64,000 nt of DNA from Promethearchaeota archaeon (GCA_011365055.1 RDOG01000010.1:62001-126000), one strand, 5' to 3'. Shown: positions 1 through 10,361, counted from the stretch's first letter. Notes: generated by a model not told the origin, from the letters alone. Translations and numbers: made by a program.

Positions 1-2639
1 TATGCAACAGCAACTTCAACACCAAAAGCAAGACCTTTACCTGAAGTTGGTGCTCTAGTTTCTGCATCACAAAACGCTGGTGAATATTCCTTTTCAATGA
101 CTTGTACTAAGTTCTCAGATCCGACCGGTACAACTGTGTCTGTTGGAGGTGCTAAATATTTCTCGGAAATAAAAGATTGATACAATGCATTCATTTGTTC
201 CTCGTCAAGTTCACTAGGTTCAAATAATTCGAGGCTGCTTGATCCTCCTAAAGAATCATTAGCCTTATTTAAAATCTCGTTAATTTTTTCTTTATTTAAA
301 TTAATAAAACTTCTTTTTAATGCAGTTTCGAGACTTTTTGTACCTGAATTAGTCATTAGTTCTTTTAATGAACCTGTTGTAATTGATGCAGGACATTTGG
401 GAAGCAAACTTAATTCATCATAAAACGTTTTAATTTCTTTAGCTTTTAATTCATTAATAGGTACATCTTTTATCGATTTATATCCCAAAGTATCTGCTGC
501 TTCTGAAATAATTTGGTCATGAGTTTTTTTACCTATTCCTGTGAAATGTTCTTTATGTAATTTCTTTAAGTTTATATCTTTGTATTCTTTGCTTTTAAAT
601 AATTTTATATAATCTACTTCTGTGATTTCAATACTATTTGGTTTATACATATTAAACTTTTCAAAGACTGCAGAAATCTCAGTTTTCTTTAGATCTTTTA
701 ATGGAATTTCATCAAGTATCTTATTTCCTAATTTTTCATCAACTTCTGCAATAATTTTATTTAAGGCTCGTGTATCTATAGAACAGAATTCTGAATTAAT
801 CCAATCATTTAACGTGTGATTATCTTCACTCGAAATTGATTTGAATTTAGCAAAACTAATTGAATAGGGACAAAGAACATTATCCCTCAAGATATCTTGT
901 AAATTTTTTATGTCATCCTTTGTAAAATCACTTAATTTCTTTTTCTTGATATCTATTTTATTGGAGATCCGTTTTAAATCTTCTTTAGTTAGATCATTAA
1001 AATTCTTTAATAAAAATTCCTCAATATTTTTTTCTGGGAATTTTTCAAAAATTTTCTCTAAAGCGTCAGGTGAGCTTCGTTGAAAACAATTCGTGGTTTC
1101 AGTAATACTTTTATGAAGTGCACGAATCTGTCTATCATCAAGTTTTGTTGGATCTGATGAAAATATGTTAATTGTTCCACCAAGAAGTTTATTAGCATTT
1201 TCAATTATTGCCTTTGCTTTATTTCTACTCATCCTAACATAGGATTTTTCAAAAAGTGATGTAATATCTTTTTCTTTTGAATTTCGCAATAATTCTTGGA
1301 AGTCTCCAATAGACACGCTTGATGGGTGTGGTTGAGCATAATTAGGTTCTGAAGGAAAATTTAGGACTTTTCTCTGATAAATGGTGGTTGTACCATACGG
1401 ATCTATGTAAATTACATTCATGTGTCCATTTAATAAAGCAGTCTGCCGGATATACTCATCAGCATATCCTCTAATATACCGCACATTTTGGTAAAACAGT
1501 CTAACATATGTTCCGTGCTGAAATTTTGTTCTAAATTCTTCAGGCTCTAGTTCATATTTCTTTTCATTTTTAGCTGTCGTGTAAAATGCTGAAATTGTTG
1601 CTGCTTGTTGACTATCGTGTCGCGTGATAACAACAACGGGTTTTGCACTTGTATTTTGAGCATCTGAAAATGCTGATGATGCACCAAAACCTTGTGAACC
1701 ACGAGTTTGCTTTAAATTTTTTGATTTAGAAGAAGCCAAATACAATCCAAATTTTTCCAAATCTTCCTTAATCATTCCTACTCCATTATCAAAAATTTCA
1801 AAACAAAAGAGTCGTGCATCTTTCGTTTCATCACCTGTATCAACTTTTTCAATTTCTCGGAGTCGAACGATTACATAAGGTTCCTTATCCAAATTATGAA
1901 TAACGGGTGCAATAAAATTATGAAATTGATTTATTAATGTCTTTTTGGAAAAATCAAACAAATTAAAATCTTCTAAAACTGCTAATGCTTCTGATTGTTC
2001 GTCTCCTTGTTCTTGAATTACCCAAACATTTTCAGGAAATCCTTTATTTATTTTAAAGTCTTTATTTTTCCAATTAAATGTCTCGATTGCATCTAAGGAA
2101 TTATCTATAAATTCTACCACATATTGCGTGTGTTTATGGAATCCAAAATCAAAACCAACTAATTGAGTCCTCTTTCGCATAAATTCAGCGATGCCACCTT
2201 GTCTAATTACGCCTTTTTTCGGTTTAGCTTCTTTCGAAGCTTCATCTTCTTCAACTTTTTTTGGTTGTTTTTCTTCAAGTTTTACTGTTTTTTTACGTCT
2301 CGTTTTTTTTGTGGTTTCAGCTTTTGGCTTTGATTTTTTAACTATTTCAGGTTCTGGGGCAGGTTTTGCTTCTTCTATTTTTTCTGGAGGCGTTTCTTCT
2401 ATTATTTCTTCAAGGCTTTTTTGTTTAACTTTTTTCTGGAGACTTTCGCCAATATTTAGAGCATATTTTCTTCCTTGTGTTATAATTTTTCCTTCTTTAA
2501 TTAATTCATTTATTAATCTTTTAACATAACGAATTGATTTTTCATCCTTAGCTTCTAATTTATTGCATACCATTGCAAGGGAAGCCAATTCCTCTGAAAG
2601 AGCATTCAGAATATCTTGTTTTGAAATTTCAAGGCTCAT
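1..2639 (-). CDS. top6B: DNA topoisomerase VI subunit B, 3' end outside the window
   Basis: ATPase subunit of the type IIB topoisomerase that relaxes and decatenates DNA together with subunit A. It starts at ATG 2639 and runs off the left edge after 879 codons. Residues 1-60 look like a small helical/winged domain. Residues about 60-140 form a Lys/Glu/Pro-rich linker not usual in this family. The GHKL ATPase follows: N-box EFIDNSLDA near residue 175, FDNGVGM near 280, and a GSQGFGASSAFSDAQ lid. The H2TH region, normally one copy of about 75 residues, spans about 390 residues here and appears repeated five times. The last visible residues (APPTD, then ITR-like ETRAPTSGK) match the start of the transducer domain. 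A typical subunit is about 530 residues; this one already exceeds 879. Family assignment is firm; the repeat count is read by eye. Confidence 0.93.
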   Translation of the reverse strand, partial: MSLEISKQDILNALSEELASLAMVCNKLEAKDEKSIRYVKRLINELIKEGKIITQGRKYALNIGESLQKKVKQKSLEEIIEETPPEKIEEAKPAPEPEIVKKSKPKAETTKKTRRKKTVKLEEKQPKKVEEDEASKEAKPKKGVIRQGGIAEFMRKRTQLVGFDFGFHKHTQYVVEFIDNSLDAIETFNWKNKDFKINKGFPENVWVIQEQGDEQSEALAVLEDFNLFDFSKKTLINQFHNFIAPVIHNLDKEPYVIVRLREIEKVDTGDETKDARLFCFEIFDNGVGMIKEDLEKFGLYLASSKSKNLKQTRGSQGFGASSAFSDAQNTSAKPVVVITRHDSQQAATISAFYTTAKNEKKYELEPEEFRTKFQHGTYVRLFYQNVRYIRGYADEYIRQTALLNGHMNVIYIDPYGTTTIYQRKVLNFPSEPNYAQPHPSSVSIGDFQELLRNSKEKDITSLFEKSYVRMSRNKAKAIIENANKLLGGTINIFSSDPTKLDDRQIRALHKSITETTNCFQRSSPDALEKIFEKFPEKNIEEFLLKNFNDLTKEDLKRISNKIDIKKKKLSDFTKDDIKNLQDILRDNVLCPYSISFAKFKSISSEDNHTLNDWINSEFCSIDTRALNKIIAEVDEKLGNKILDEIPLKDLKKTEISAVFEKFNMYKPNSIEITEVDYIKLFKSKEYKDINLKKLHKEHFTGIGKKTHDQIISEAADTLGYKSIKDVPINELKAKEIKTFYDELSLLPKCPASITTGSLKELMTNSGTKSLETALKRSFINLNKEKINEILNKANDSLGGSSSLELFEPSELDEEQMNALYQSFISEKYLAPPTDTVVPVGSENLVQVIEKEYSPAFCDAETRAPTSGKGLAFGVEVAVA
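165..1330 (-). repeat. five tandem H2TH-like units inside topoisomerase VI B
   Basis: Protein-level repeat of about 75-80 residues. Approximate unit boundaries on the minus strand are 1330-1105, 1105-875, 873-652, 645-398 and 396-165. Most units open with a P-x-S-I-like segment (PSSVSIG, CPYSISF, KPNSIEI, CPASITT). A helix-turn-helix stretch follows with a shared pattern (RNKAKAIIENANKLLGG, DTRALNKIIAEVDEKLG, GKKTHDQIISEAADTLG, NKEKINEILNKANDSLGG). Each unit ends in a helix such as LDDRQIRALHKSI, LKKTEISAVFEKF or LDEEQMNALYQSF. Unit 2 is the most divergent. The repeats are seen directly in the translation; their structure is inferred. Confidence 0.7.
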
Positions 2640-3008
2640 ATAATACCAAATCCTCTAGAATTCTCTCAAACACATTAGCCAAGCCTAAAAATCCGCATTA
2701 TTGAAAGAATTATTCTCTATCATGATTCTAAATTCAATATTTATTCTTTTATTATTCTAATGAACCAAATAATTTAAATTTATATTGCATATCTTCAAAT
2801 TCTAATTTACATTTTTTAGTTCATTACTTCGAAATGAATAAACATTAATCTAATGAAAATAAATTCTATATAATTATTTCATATTTTAACCAATAAATGA
2901 AAAAAATTTTTGTAATTTTTTTTTTAAAAAAATATAATAACCTAAAAATTTCTTCAAATATTGATTGAACGCTTTTTTATCGCAAAGTTATTATTGTATT
3001 TTATGAAG

Positions 3009-3018
3009 CTTTATATGG
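3009..3018 (+). promoter_or_regulatory. probable TATA element for coaBC in the 440-bp divergent gap
   Basis: CTTTATATGG lies about 62 nt before the coaBC ATG, in the AT-rich stretch 2640-3079 between the divergent topoisomerase gene and coaBC. A small inverted repeat (ATCCTT-CT-AAGGAT, 3054-3067) overlaps the only SD-like AAGGA before coaBC. Nothing else was recognised in this gap. Confidence 0.4.
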
Positions 3019-3079
3019 ATAAAAAATTGGAGTTGTTATTATTAACAGAGAACATCCTTCTAAGGATATAGTTAATAAA

Positions 3080-4336
3080 ATGGGTTTATTAGCTGGAAAG
3101 AGAATTTGCGTTGCATGTTCTGGCTCTGTCGCAATAATTCAATCCATTTACATTATTAGAGAATTGATGCGGCTTGGATGTGAAGTTTATTGTGTTGTGT
3201 CACATGCTGCTCAAGAACTCATTCATCCGAACCTTTTACATTGGGCAAGTGGTAATCCTGTTATTACAAAATTAACTGGTGGGGTCGAACACGTTTCATT
3301 AGCTGGTAATGTTGACAATAATGTCGATCTAGTTTTAGTTTGCCCCGCGACAGCTAATACAATTTCTAAAATTGCTTGCGGTATCGACGATACGCCCGTA
3401 ACGACTATTGTAACCACTGCTTTTGGGTCAAAAATTCCAATCGTTATCGTTCCTGCCATGCATTATTCTATGTTTGAACATCCGATTGTTAGACAAAATA
3501 TTAGGAAACTTCGAGATCATGGAGTTATTTTTTTAGGACCTCGTATTGAAGAAAATAAAGCAAAAATTGAACATGTAGATGAAATAGTCACTGCAGTCGT
3601 GAAAATATTAAAAACTCATCCTACACAAGATTTGGATGGGAAAAAAATTCTTATAACTGCTGGGCCTACAAGGGAATATATTGATGGTGTTCGTTTTATC
3701 ACTAATCCATCAACGGGAAGGATGGGCATTGCAATAGCGAGAGAAGCTGTATTACGTGGAGCTGATGAAGTCACAATTGTTTATGGTCCTGGTACTGCTG
3801 AGCTGCCACAAAATGAAAACGTTAAAATAATTCACGTCATTTCTGCAGAAGAAATGAATAATGCAGTTCGGAATGAACTTGAAAAAGACTTATATGATGC
3901 ATTCATTTGTTCTGCAGCTATTGCCGATTATACTCCTGTAGAGATGAAAAAATATAAAATTAGATCACAAGCACCTGATGGATTGACAGTTCAATTAAAG
4001 ACTACTGATAAGTGCATTGAAGTTGCTAGAAACGCTAATTCTGAAGTATCAATTTGTGCTTTCAAAGCTGAATATAACGTTCCTAAGGAAGATTTAATTG
4101 AACAAGCATTTAAAGGCTTACAAAAATATAAAGCTGATCTTATAATAGCCAACGATGTTGGGAAGGAAAAGACTGGATTTCAGTATGAGACAAATGAAGT
4201 ATATATAATCGATAAAGATAAAAACGTTGATTATGTTCCTCTTGAAGATAAAAACCTAATTGCCACAAAAATAATTGATCAAATTGTAAAAAAATTAAGA
4301 GAAAGAAAAAAAGGGCAATTAGATGATTTATTCTAA
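3080..4336 (+). CDS. coaBC: bifunctional phosphopantothenoylcysteine decarboxylase / phosphopantothenate-cysteine ligase
   Basis: Cytosolic enzyme making 4'-phosphopantetheine for coenzyme A. It ligates cysteine to phosphopantothenate (CoaB) and then decarboxylates the product (CoaC). Residues 1-185 are the FMN-binding CoaC flavoprotein: N-terminal CSGSVAI, the catalytic-His region GVEHVSL and the PAMHYSM substrate segment. Residues 190-418 are CoaB, with the family signature [32 protein letters not shown] and IANDVG. The 418-residue length is normal for archaeal fused CoaBC. It is a single gene facing away from the topoisomerase gene. The ATG at 3080 fits the family N-terminus. Confidence 0.96.
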   Translation: MGLLAGKRICVACSGSVAIIQSIYIIRELMRLGCEVYCVVSHAAQELIHPNLLHWASGNPVITKLTGGVEHVSLAGNVDNNVDLVLVCPATANTISKIACGIDDTPVTTIVTTAFGSKIPIVIVPAMHYSMFEHPIVRQNIRKLRDHGVIFLGPRIEENKAKIEHVDEIVTAVVKILKTHPTQDLDGKKILITAGPTREYIDGVRFITNPSTGRMGIAIAREAVLRGADEVTIVYGPGTAELPQNENVKIIHVISAEEMNNAVRNELEKDLYDAFICSAAIADYTPVEMKKYKIRSQAPDGLTVQLKTTDKCIEVARNANSEVSICAFKAEYNVPKEDLIEQAFKGLQKYKADLIIANDVGKEKTGFQYETNEVYIIDKDKNVDYVPLEDKNLIATKIIDQIVKKLRERKKGQLDDLF

Positions 4337-4437
4337 TGCATCCTACAATCTCAAGGATGAGGGGTAGCTGATCAAGCAGTAGAAATAAGACAACGACTTT
4401 TTTTAAATAGAAATCATAATCTTAAAAAACTATACGT

Positions 4438-5106
4438 GTGATTTTTATGGTTAGGTTGTTGACAAAAGAAAAAGATGGTAAAACACTAAAAATTTTTATA
4501 ATTTTATCATTAATTGGTTGTATATTGTTCTTAATTCTAACTACTTTTATGATGTTTTTGTATCCTGGTGGATACTACTACATTAACTATTTTAGTGATT
4601 TGGGATTTCAAACTGCTCATTATTTTACACCCGAATTACGTCAACCAAATCCTTTATGTTCTAAAATATTCATAATAATTTTTACACTTACTGGCTTGTT
4701 GTTCTCTTTCTTCTGGATATCATTACCTGCCTTTTTCAAAGAAGAAAAAAGGAAAATATCATTCAGAAAAGGTGGATTGGTTTATGGCATATTATCTTCA
4801 ATATTCCTCATGTTAGTTGCTTTTTTTCCTACAGATATATTTGGTACATTTCACATCGCCTTAGCTTGGCTTTTTTTCTTATTCTTTATTGCTGCAATGG
4901 GATCTTATTCAATTCTAATTTTACTCGATAATTAGTTTCCTAAATTTTATGGAATCCTAGGAATCATTTTTTTTATTAATTCATTATTATTTATGTTTGG
5001 TGCCTTCCTCCCAATACATGCCATTCACCAAAAGATTGTTTTTTACTCTTTTATTCTATGGATTTTATTAATGAATTTCCAACAAAATAAAAAATTGGCG
5101 ATATAA
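4438..5106 (+). pseudogene. DUF998-like membrane protein interrupted by an in-frame TAG
   Basis: An open frame beginning at GTG 4438 gives a 165-residue membrane protein with hydrophobic segments near residues 18-40, 76-98, 115-130 and 138-163. The motif YPGGYYYINYFSDLG between the first two helices resembles the DUF998 family. The frame meets TAG at 4933-4935. Without any shift it then continues 56 codons to TAA at 5104-5106, encoding two further hydrophobic segments (GILGIIFFINSLLFMFGAF and KIVFYSFILWILL). The two parts together (about 222 codons, six segments) look like one protein cut by a nonsense codon. Read-through or a sequence error is possible. TAG ends other genes here normally (padR at 11540, the gene ending 44556), so general recoding is unlikely. 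Confidence 0.6.
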
Positions 5107-5184
5107 TTGTTATATTTACAAATAATTTTTTTATAATAAGCAGATTTATTAGATTATTTAAAAATATTTAAAAAAATATGATGG

Positions 5185-5895
5185 TTGTGGGTATTTATGG
5201 TCATATATCAAGTATTTCTGGTATTATCTATTGCAGTAACTTTAGCATTAGTTGTTGTAAAATTTGTTTTTGCCTTCTTATCGTATAATAAATATAAAAA
5301 TAATAAAGAAATTCAAATGTTATTTGGTGCATTTCTGCTATTTATCTTTTTAGCAATAGGTAGAATTTTAATGATGATTTTTGACTATATTTTAACTCAA
5401 TTTGATCCTAATTTATTACAAACCTATTCCATTTTTTGGAAAATTGCCAACTTATTCACATGGTTTGGCTTTCTTTCATTTATTTATATATCTGAAAAAG
5501 CAATATTTGCAGGGAAAACCCGATACTTAATTACTATATTTTATATTGTTTTCATTATAATATCATTAATTCCGATTGATTTCCTCCTAGTTCAAGCTTT
5601 AGCCGGAATTCCAACTGGATCTGCTTTATTATTCATTCCGATCAGTTACTTATATTTAGCAAAAAAATCTGCAGGTTACCCTCGGAAAAAATCTATAATT
5701 ATCTTTACTGGGTTCGTAATATATCTCCTTATTGGTTATTTTTTACTTGCAGAAGGCGTTACAATATTTTTTGTAAATATCACTCATTTTAATACTCTTA
5801 TTATAAAGTATATAATTCATATTACTTCAGCGGCAATAAAAATTGGTGGAATTTACCTTTTATATTATGGATTTATCAAACAAGATAATCAATAA
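5185..5895 (+). CDS. seven-helix membrane protein of unknown function
   Basis: 236 residues and almost entirely hydrophobic. About seven transmembrane segments are visible, near residues 5-33, 45-68, 85-102, 113-135, 143-158, 170-190 and 205-230. No catalytic or ligand motif is recognised. The topology could suit a sensor or channel-like protein, but there is no sequence support for either. Start TTG 5185 is the longest choice; ATG 5197 is an alternative. The neighbours are the interrupted DUF998-like gene upstream and an acyl-CoA synthetase downstream, which give no functional hint. Confidence 0.7.
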   Translation: MWVFMVIYQVFLVLSIAVTLALVVVKFVFAFLSYNKYKNNKEIQMLFGAFLLFIFLAIGRILMMIFDYILTQFDPNLLQTYSIFWKIANLFTWFGFLSFIYISEKAIFAGKTRYLITIFYIVFIIISLIPIDFLLVQALAGIPTGSALLFIPISYLYLAKKSAGYPRKKSIIIFTGFVIYLLIGYFLLAEGVTIFFVNITHFNTLIIKYIIHITSAAIKIGGIYLLYYGFIKQDNQ

Positions 5896-6197
5896 AACAC
5901 ATTTATTTTGAATTTTTACTCATTTTTATTATATGTCGGTATTTGCATATTAAAAAAAAAGTCTTTTTTATTCAATTATTTAAAATCACTTTAAACAAAA
6001 TTAACTTACGATCTTCAATAAAAACTTCAATTTTTTTATTATATAATTTTTAAAATATAAGAGAAAGTATATTATCAGATATAGATGGAAATTAGTTTTC
6101 AGAAATTTATAAAAAAAAGAAAAATCTCTATCAATTTATCACAAAACTTATGGTTTAAGCTATATTTTTATTGATTTTCAAAATTTATATTAACCCT
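5896..6197. other. AT-rich gap without a recognisable gene
   Basis: About 300 bases of very AT-rich sequence with A and T runs. No ORF with coding character, RNA gene or repeat was seen. It probably holds the terminator of the upstream membrane-protein gene and the promoter of the acyl-CoA synthetase gene. Confidence 0.5.
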
Positions 6198-7658
6198 ATG
6201 AAGAATATGGATGCCCTTTTTAATGCTGAATCAGTCGCAATTTTTGGAGCTTCTGGAGAAGAAGGAAAAATTGGAAAAAATATAATGAATAATTTAAGAG
6301 CAAGTGATTATACTGGCAAGGTTTATCCAATTAATCCCAGTTCAAAATATGAAAATAAAAAAATTCTTGGATATGAAGTCTATAAAAGTTTAAATGATGT
6401 AAATTCAGGTGATGAAATTGATTTGGGGGTAATTGCTCTTCCCTCACATTACGTGAAAAATGCAATATTAGAGTGTGTTGATCACGGATTAAAATCGGCA
6501 ATTATTATAACTGCTGGTTTTGGAGAAATGGGGAAAGAGGGGAAGCTCCTCGAGGGCGAAATAATGGAAATAGCAGAAAAAGGTAATTTAAAATTAGTAG
6601 GGCCAAATACAATGGGTATTTGGAGCGAAGAAAAATCATTAAATATAAATATTACTTTTTTAACTCCTACACCAGGTGAAATTGCATTTATTTCTCAAAG
6701 TGGCTCATCTAGTATTGCAGTAACAACCATTTTACAATCCATGGGTGTAGGTTTACGTTATTTAGTAAGTACAGGGAATGAAGCATCTTTAACTTTTGAA
6801 GATTACTTAGAATTTTTTATTCAAGATAATGGCGTAAAGGAAATTATTGGAATACTAGAAGGATTGAGAAAGCCGAAAAAATTTCTTTCCATCTGTAAAA
6901 AAAACGCCGGTAAAAAACCAATAATTTTACTTAAAGTTGGTACAACAAAAGTAGGTACAAAAGCAGCCTCATCCCATACTGGTTCAATTACAGGATCAAC
7001 GGATATTTATAATTCATTATTTAAACAAGCAGGGATAATTAGTGCAAATAGTATAGAACAATTAGTTGATTTAACACGTGCGTTTTATTATTATGGAGAC
7101 ATTTTACCAAAAAATAATAACGTGGGGATTATTATGGGAGGTGGTGGCATGGGCATTCTAATGGCAGATTTAGCATTTCAAGCTGGACTTAATGTGGCAG
7201 ATTTATCTGAAGATTCAATAAATAAAATTAATGAAATCTTGCCATCATACTGGAATAAGATGAATCCCGTGGATACTGTTGGTATTCAAGACTTATCGGC
7301 CTATACACAAGTTGAAAAAATCTTACTTGAGTCAAAAAACTTTGATGCTGTTATTATGAATGTTCTTGAAATAAAATCAATACTTGAACAATCTGATCCA
7401 AAGCATGAGGAGGGCAAGGAAAATAAGAAAATGATGCTGGGAATTATGAATTCAATGGAAAAATCATTAGCAAGACAACAAATTAACGCGATGAAAAATT
7501 CGAATAAACCAGTGATATTTATTTCACATCTTTATCCATTTGCAAAGCTTTTTAGGATATTTGAGAAAAAAAGAACATTAATAGTAAGAAGACCAGATGA
7601 TGCTGCTTTTATTTTAAAAAATCTTTATGATTATTATAACTTTAAAAATAAAAAATGA
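6198..7658 (+). CDS. acetate/acyl-CoA ligase (ADP-forming), alpha subunit
   Basis: Catalyses acyl-CoA + ADP + Pi to acid + CoA + ATP, the substrate-level phosphorylation step of archaeal peptide and organic-acid fermentation. An N-terminal CoA-binding Rossmann domain (SVAIFGASGEEGKIG) is followed by the succinyl-CoA-synthetase-like flavodoxin domains. SQSGSSSIA and the phosphohistidine segment SSHTGSITGS are both present. At about 486 residues it matches a stand-alone alpha subunit and has no ATP-grasp beta domain, so a separate beta subunit is expected elsewhere. The frame opens at TTG 6171, but ATG 6198 (MKNMDALFNAESVAIFG) fits the family start better. Confidence 0.88.
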   Translation: MKNMDALFNAESVAIFGASGEEGKIGKNIMNNLRASDYTGKVYPINPSSKYENKKILGYEVYKSLNDVNSGDEIDLGVIALPSHYVKNAILECVDHGLKSAIIITAGFGEMGKEGKLLEGEIMEIAEKGNLKLVGPNTMGIWSEEKSLNINITFLTPTPGEIAFISQSGSSSIAVTTILQSMGVGLRYLVSTGNEASLTFEDYLEFFIQDNGVKEIIGILEGLRKPKKFLSICKKNAGKKPIILLKVGTTKVGTKAASSHTGSITGSTDIYNSLFKQAGIISANSIEQLVDLTRAFYYYGDILPKNNNVGIIMGGGGMGILMADLAFQAGLNVADLSEDSINKINEILPSYWNKMNPVDTVGIQDLSAYTQVEKILLESKNFDAVIMNVLEIKSILEQSDPKHEEGKENKKMMLGIMNSMEKSLARQQINAMKNSNKPVIFISHLYPFAKLFRIFEKKRTLIVRRPDDAAFILKNLYDYYNFKNKK

Positions 7659-7727
7659 AATTTTAATTACTAATAAAAATAAATTGAATAAAAATTAAAA
7701 ATCTTAAATTTATAAGAGGTGGAAGGA

Positions 7728-8777
7728 TTGGATTTGGAATTAGATGATTTTAAACCAAAATTTCAGGATCAAGAACAACGTTATAATGATTACTATTGTA
7801 CGATGCATTTCATCCATAACGGAAAAGAAAATTTTGCTAAATTCGCTTTTGTTGATGGTACATTAATGGGGGATGAAAAAGCACAATATCAACATACCGA
7901 TTCCCCATTAATTCTTAAAAATGAAGATGATATTCAAATTATTGAACCAGAGAGTAGCATTTTAATAGACAAGCTCCAAGCACCTAATTCTTTGAATTGG
8001 GACGAAAAGGACAATATAGTAACTTTAAAGATGGATCAATTAACTTTCTCCTGTAGTGAAAAAGAGATAAAAATTACATCCAATAATGAGACTCTTGGTG
8101 GAGATATAACCTTTACTCCACGTGGACGCGTTTTTCGATGGGGTTATAAGAAAGGGGAATTAGTAAAATTAACAAATGGAACCGAAATTAATGGTATTGA
8201 ACAATTATGTGATTTTCGAGGAAAACTGAGGATTAAAGGAGAAGAAATAGAAGTCGAAGGTAGGGGAATTTTTGAACATGTTTGGTTTAACAAGCTAAGC
8301 TTTTTAAAAATCCGAATGGTAGATTGGCTTTATATGAACTTTGATCAGATGACTTCATTCATCTGCCACGTAGAATCAATCTCGGAAGATGGAACTCCTT
8401 ATCATTTTGAAACAGGAACCATTCATTTACTCCAACAAAATGATTTCTTAATTACTAAAAAAATTGAATTTGAACCTAAGAATTGGGTGTTTTTAAAAGA
8501 ACTCTGGGCATTTATACCAAAGATTCAAAAAGTTCGTGTCAAAACAGATAAAGGAACGTTGAAATTAAAGATAGAACTTTCGCTATATCCCAAGCTTTCA
8601 AAAACGCTCAATAGAAGGATAGAATTTTTAACGCTACATAACTTGACCGGCTGGAGAGTTTTATTTTATGATGTAATTTTGAAGATCTCGGGAAAATTTA
8701 CATATAAGGATGGAAAAGTGATAAAATTGACCAATGGGACGGGTGTAAACGAACAAATTAGAGTATCACCCCTCTAA
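7728..8777 (+). CDS. AttH/CrtC-like (lipocalin-type beta-barrel) protein, tentative
   Basis: About 350 residues, soluble, rich in beta-strand pattern. The central GRGIFEHVWF and the following D-W-L-Y-M-N-F-D segment resemble the G-x-G-x-x-E-H-x-W core of the AttH/CrtC/Svf1-like double-lipocalin families. Some of these act on isoprenoids or bind lipids, so a lipid-related role is possible but not shown. The frame is open from GTG 7719. The SD GAGGTG (7716-7721) is 6 nt before TTG 7728, so TTG is the likely start. It follows the acyl-CoA ligase by about 70 nt on the same strand. No signal peptide. Confidence 0.5.
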   Translation: MDLELDDFKPKFQDQEQRYNDYYCTMHFIHNGKENFAKFAFVDGTLMGDEKAQYQHTDSPLILKNEDDIQIIEPESSILIDKLQAPNSLNWDEKDNIVTLKMDQLTFSCSEKEIKITSNNETLGGDITFTPRGRVFRWGYKKGELVKLTNGTEINGIEQLCDFRGKLRIKGEEIEVEGRGIFEHVWFNKLSFLKIRMVDWLYMNFDQMTSFICHVESISEDGTPYHFETGTIHLLQQNDFLITKKIEFEPKNWVFLKELWAFIPKIQKVRVKTDKGTLKLKIELSLYPKLSKTLNRRIEFLTLHNLTGWRVLFYDVILKISGKFTYKDGKVIKLTNGTGVNEQIRVSPL

Positions 8778-9182
8778 AATTCTAAGGAATGAAATATAGA
8801 AGCATAACTTGGATTATTGATTCTCGATGGAGTATGTGAAATTGAAATTTTTATTCTTTCCTTTGACATTTTTATTTTTTTAAAAGAAAGATTTTTTAAG
8901 AAAAATTCAAAGATAAGGCCTTCACATCTCCCGTAATTTTTTCTTAAATACTCTCTCTCGACTTCGTTAATAAAATATTAAACAGTTCACTTATTTCGGA
9001 TTTCTAACATTAAGAAAAGTAATTTTATTTTTTTTTCTATTATTGTCTATTCTTTATGAAATAATCATGTTTATGTTTATTATATGGAGCTCTGCCAATT
9101 TTAGGGCTTTTAAATTTCAGATGGTATAATGAAAATTTAATTCAAATTTAAAAAATAATTTAATTTATAAATAAAAATTAAA
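8778..9182. other. intergenic stretch between convergent genes, possible weak hairpin
   Basis: About 400 AT-rich bases between convergent genes. An imperfect inverted repeat (CTTTGACATTTTT at 8861-8873 with AAAAATTCAAAG at 8901-8912) and several T runs could serve transcription termination from both sides. No coding potential or RNA gene was recognised. Confidence 0.35.
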
Positions 9183-10106
9183 TTACATTTTAAGATTTTT
9201 ATGTGTTTTTTTCGCATTATTTAAATTCAAATTCAATACATCAGCTAATTCTCCTAACTTCGAGGCAGTAGCAGCAATCTCCTCCATTGAAGCTAGCTGC
9301 TCTTCTGTAGATCTGCTAATCTCCTCCAATGCAGTTGTATTCTCTTCTGATTTATGGACTGATTCTTCAATATCGCTATTTACTTTTAATATTAACCCAA
9401 CAGTATCATTTATTCGATTTATTATTCTAAATATTTCTTCATTACTAGTAACAACAGCACTCTTTGATTCTTCTGCCAATTTTCTAACTTCCTCTGCCAC
9501 AACTGCAAACCCTCGTCCATGCTCACCAGCTCGACCAGCTTCAATACTTGCATTTAATGCTAGTAAATTAGTTTGTTCTGAAAGATTTGTAATTAAATTC
9601 ATTATTTTTCTAATAATATCCGATGAAGATTGAACCTCTCCCGCTAAATTTTTAATTTTTTCGGAAGTATTATTGATATCAATGAGAGTCTCTAATTGTT
9701 TTTTAGAATTTTCAGTAATATGTTGAGTCGTTTCTGAAATTTCTTGAGCAGAAGCATTAATTTCACTTGCACTTGAGGCTAATTCTGTAGAAACATTTGC
9801 TATATTTATCGAGGCTTTTGATGAAGCATCAATAATTGTTACTATTGTTGTATCTTTTCTTCTTATCGATATTACCGTAAAATATATTGAATAAAGAAAA
9901 ATGCTAACACCAAAAGCGTATGTTAATATCATCAATAATATGTTATCGGGGAACATTTTAAAATTTAAAATCGACATTTCCAGAAAAATCATAATTGTTA
10001 CTCCAAAACATATTAATATTTTGAATTCTACAGAACGTATATACAATTTTAAAACAAATTTTATGCCAATTAATATTGCTATCATTAAAATAGGAAGATA
10101 TATCAT
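9183..10106 (-). CDS. membrane-anchored methyl-accepting chemotaxis-like signalling protein
   Basis: 307 residues from ATG 10106. Three N-terminal hydrophobic segments (about 1-22, 30-50, 58-80) anchor a cytoplasmic MCP signalling domain. The helical hairpin tip carries the highly conserved [20 protein letters not shown] / [18 protein letters not shown] sequence, which docks CheA and CheW in other organisms. There is no HAMP domain and no extracellular sensor domain. No che genes are nearby. An AGGAGG lies at 10151-10156, 45 nt before the ATG. It would fit an ATA start at 10142, adding 12 residues ([11 protein letters not shown] after the first Met) to the N-terminus. Confidence 0.9.
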   Translation of the reverse strand: MIYLPILMIAILIGIKFVLKLYIRSVEFKILICFGVTIMIFLEMSILNFKMFPDNILLMILTYAFGVSIFLYSIYFTVISIRRKDTTIVTIIDASSKASINIANVSTELASSASEINASAQEISETTQHITENSKKQLETLIDINNTSEKIKNLAGEVQSSSDIIRKIMNLITNLSEQTNLLALNASIEAGRAGEHGRGFAVVAEEVRKLAEESKSAVVTSNEEIFRIINRINDTVGLILKVNSDIEESVHKSEENTTALEEISRSTEEQLASMEEIAATASKLGELADVLNLNLNNAKKTHKNLKM

Positions 10107-10361
10107 TGATGTTATTCCCGAAATTAAAATGTCTTCAGATATTTCTTATTCCTCCTGAAATTTTTAATTTTAAATGATGTTAATAATAATTTTTTATCCC
10201 ATAAAAAATTTTGTAAATTCTAAATAAAGGTATTAGAGGTATCTAAATATTGAAATTTTTTATTATTTTATAATCATATTTTAAAATAATAATAAGGATA
10301 TTAAAAAAATCGGGTTGATTGCGCTTTTGGTATCAAAACTCGAAATATACTTGCTTATTTT

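Noticed and set aside
622..2529. Plus-strand open frames within the topoisomerase region (622-819, 2191-2529)
   Set aside because: They are antisense to a strongly supported topoisomerase VI B gene and have hydrophobic or low-complexity content typical of shadows.
4340..4385. C/D-box-like sequence (GGATGAGG ... GCTGATC) after coaBC
   Set aside because: The C box is imperfect and no C'/D pair with proper spacing was found.
4933..4935. TAG as a pyrrolysine codon
   Set aside because: TAG ends padR and the gene ending at 44556 in normal contexts, and no pyl genes are in the window.
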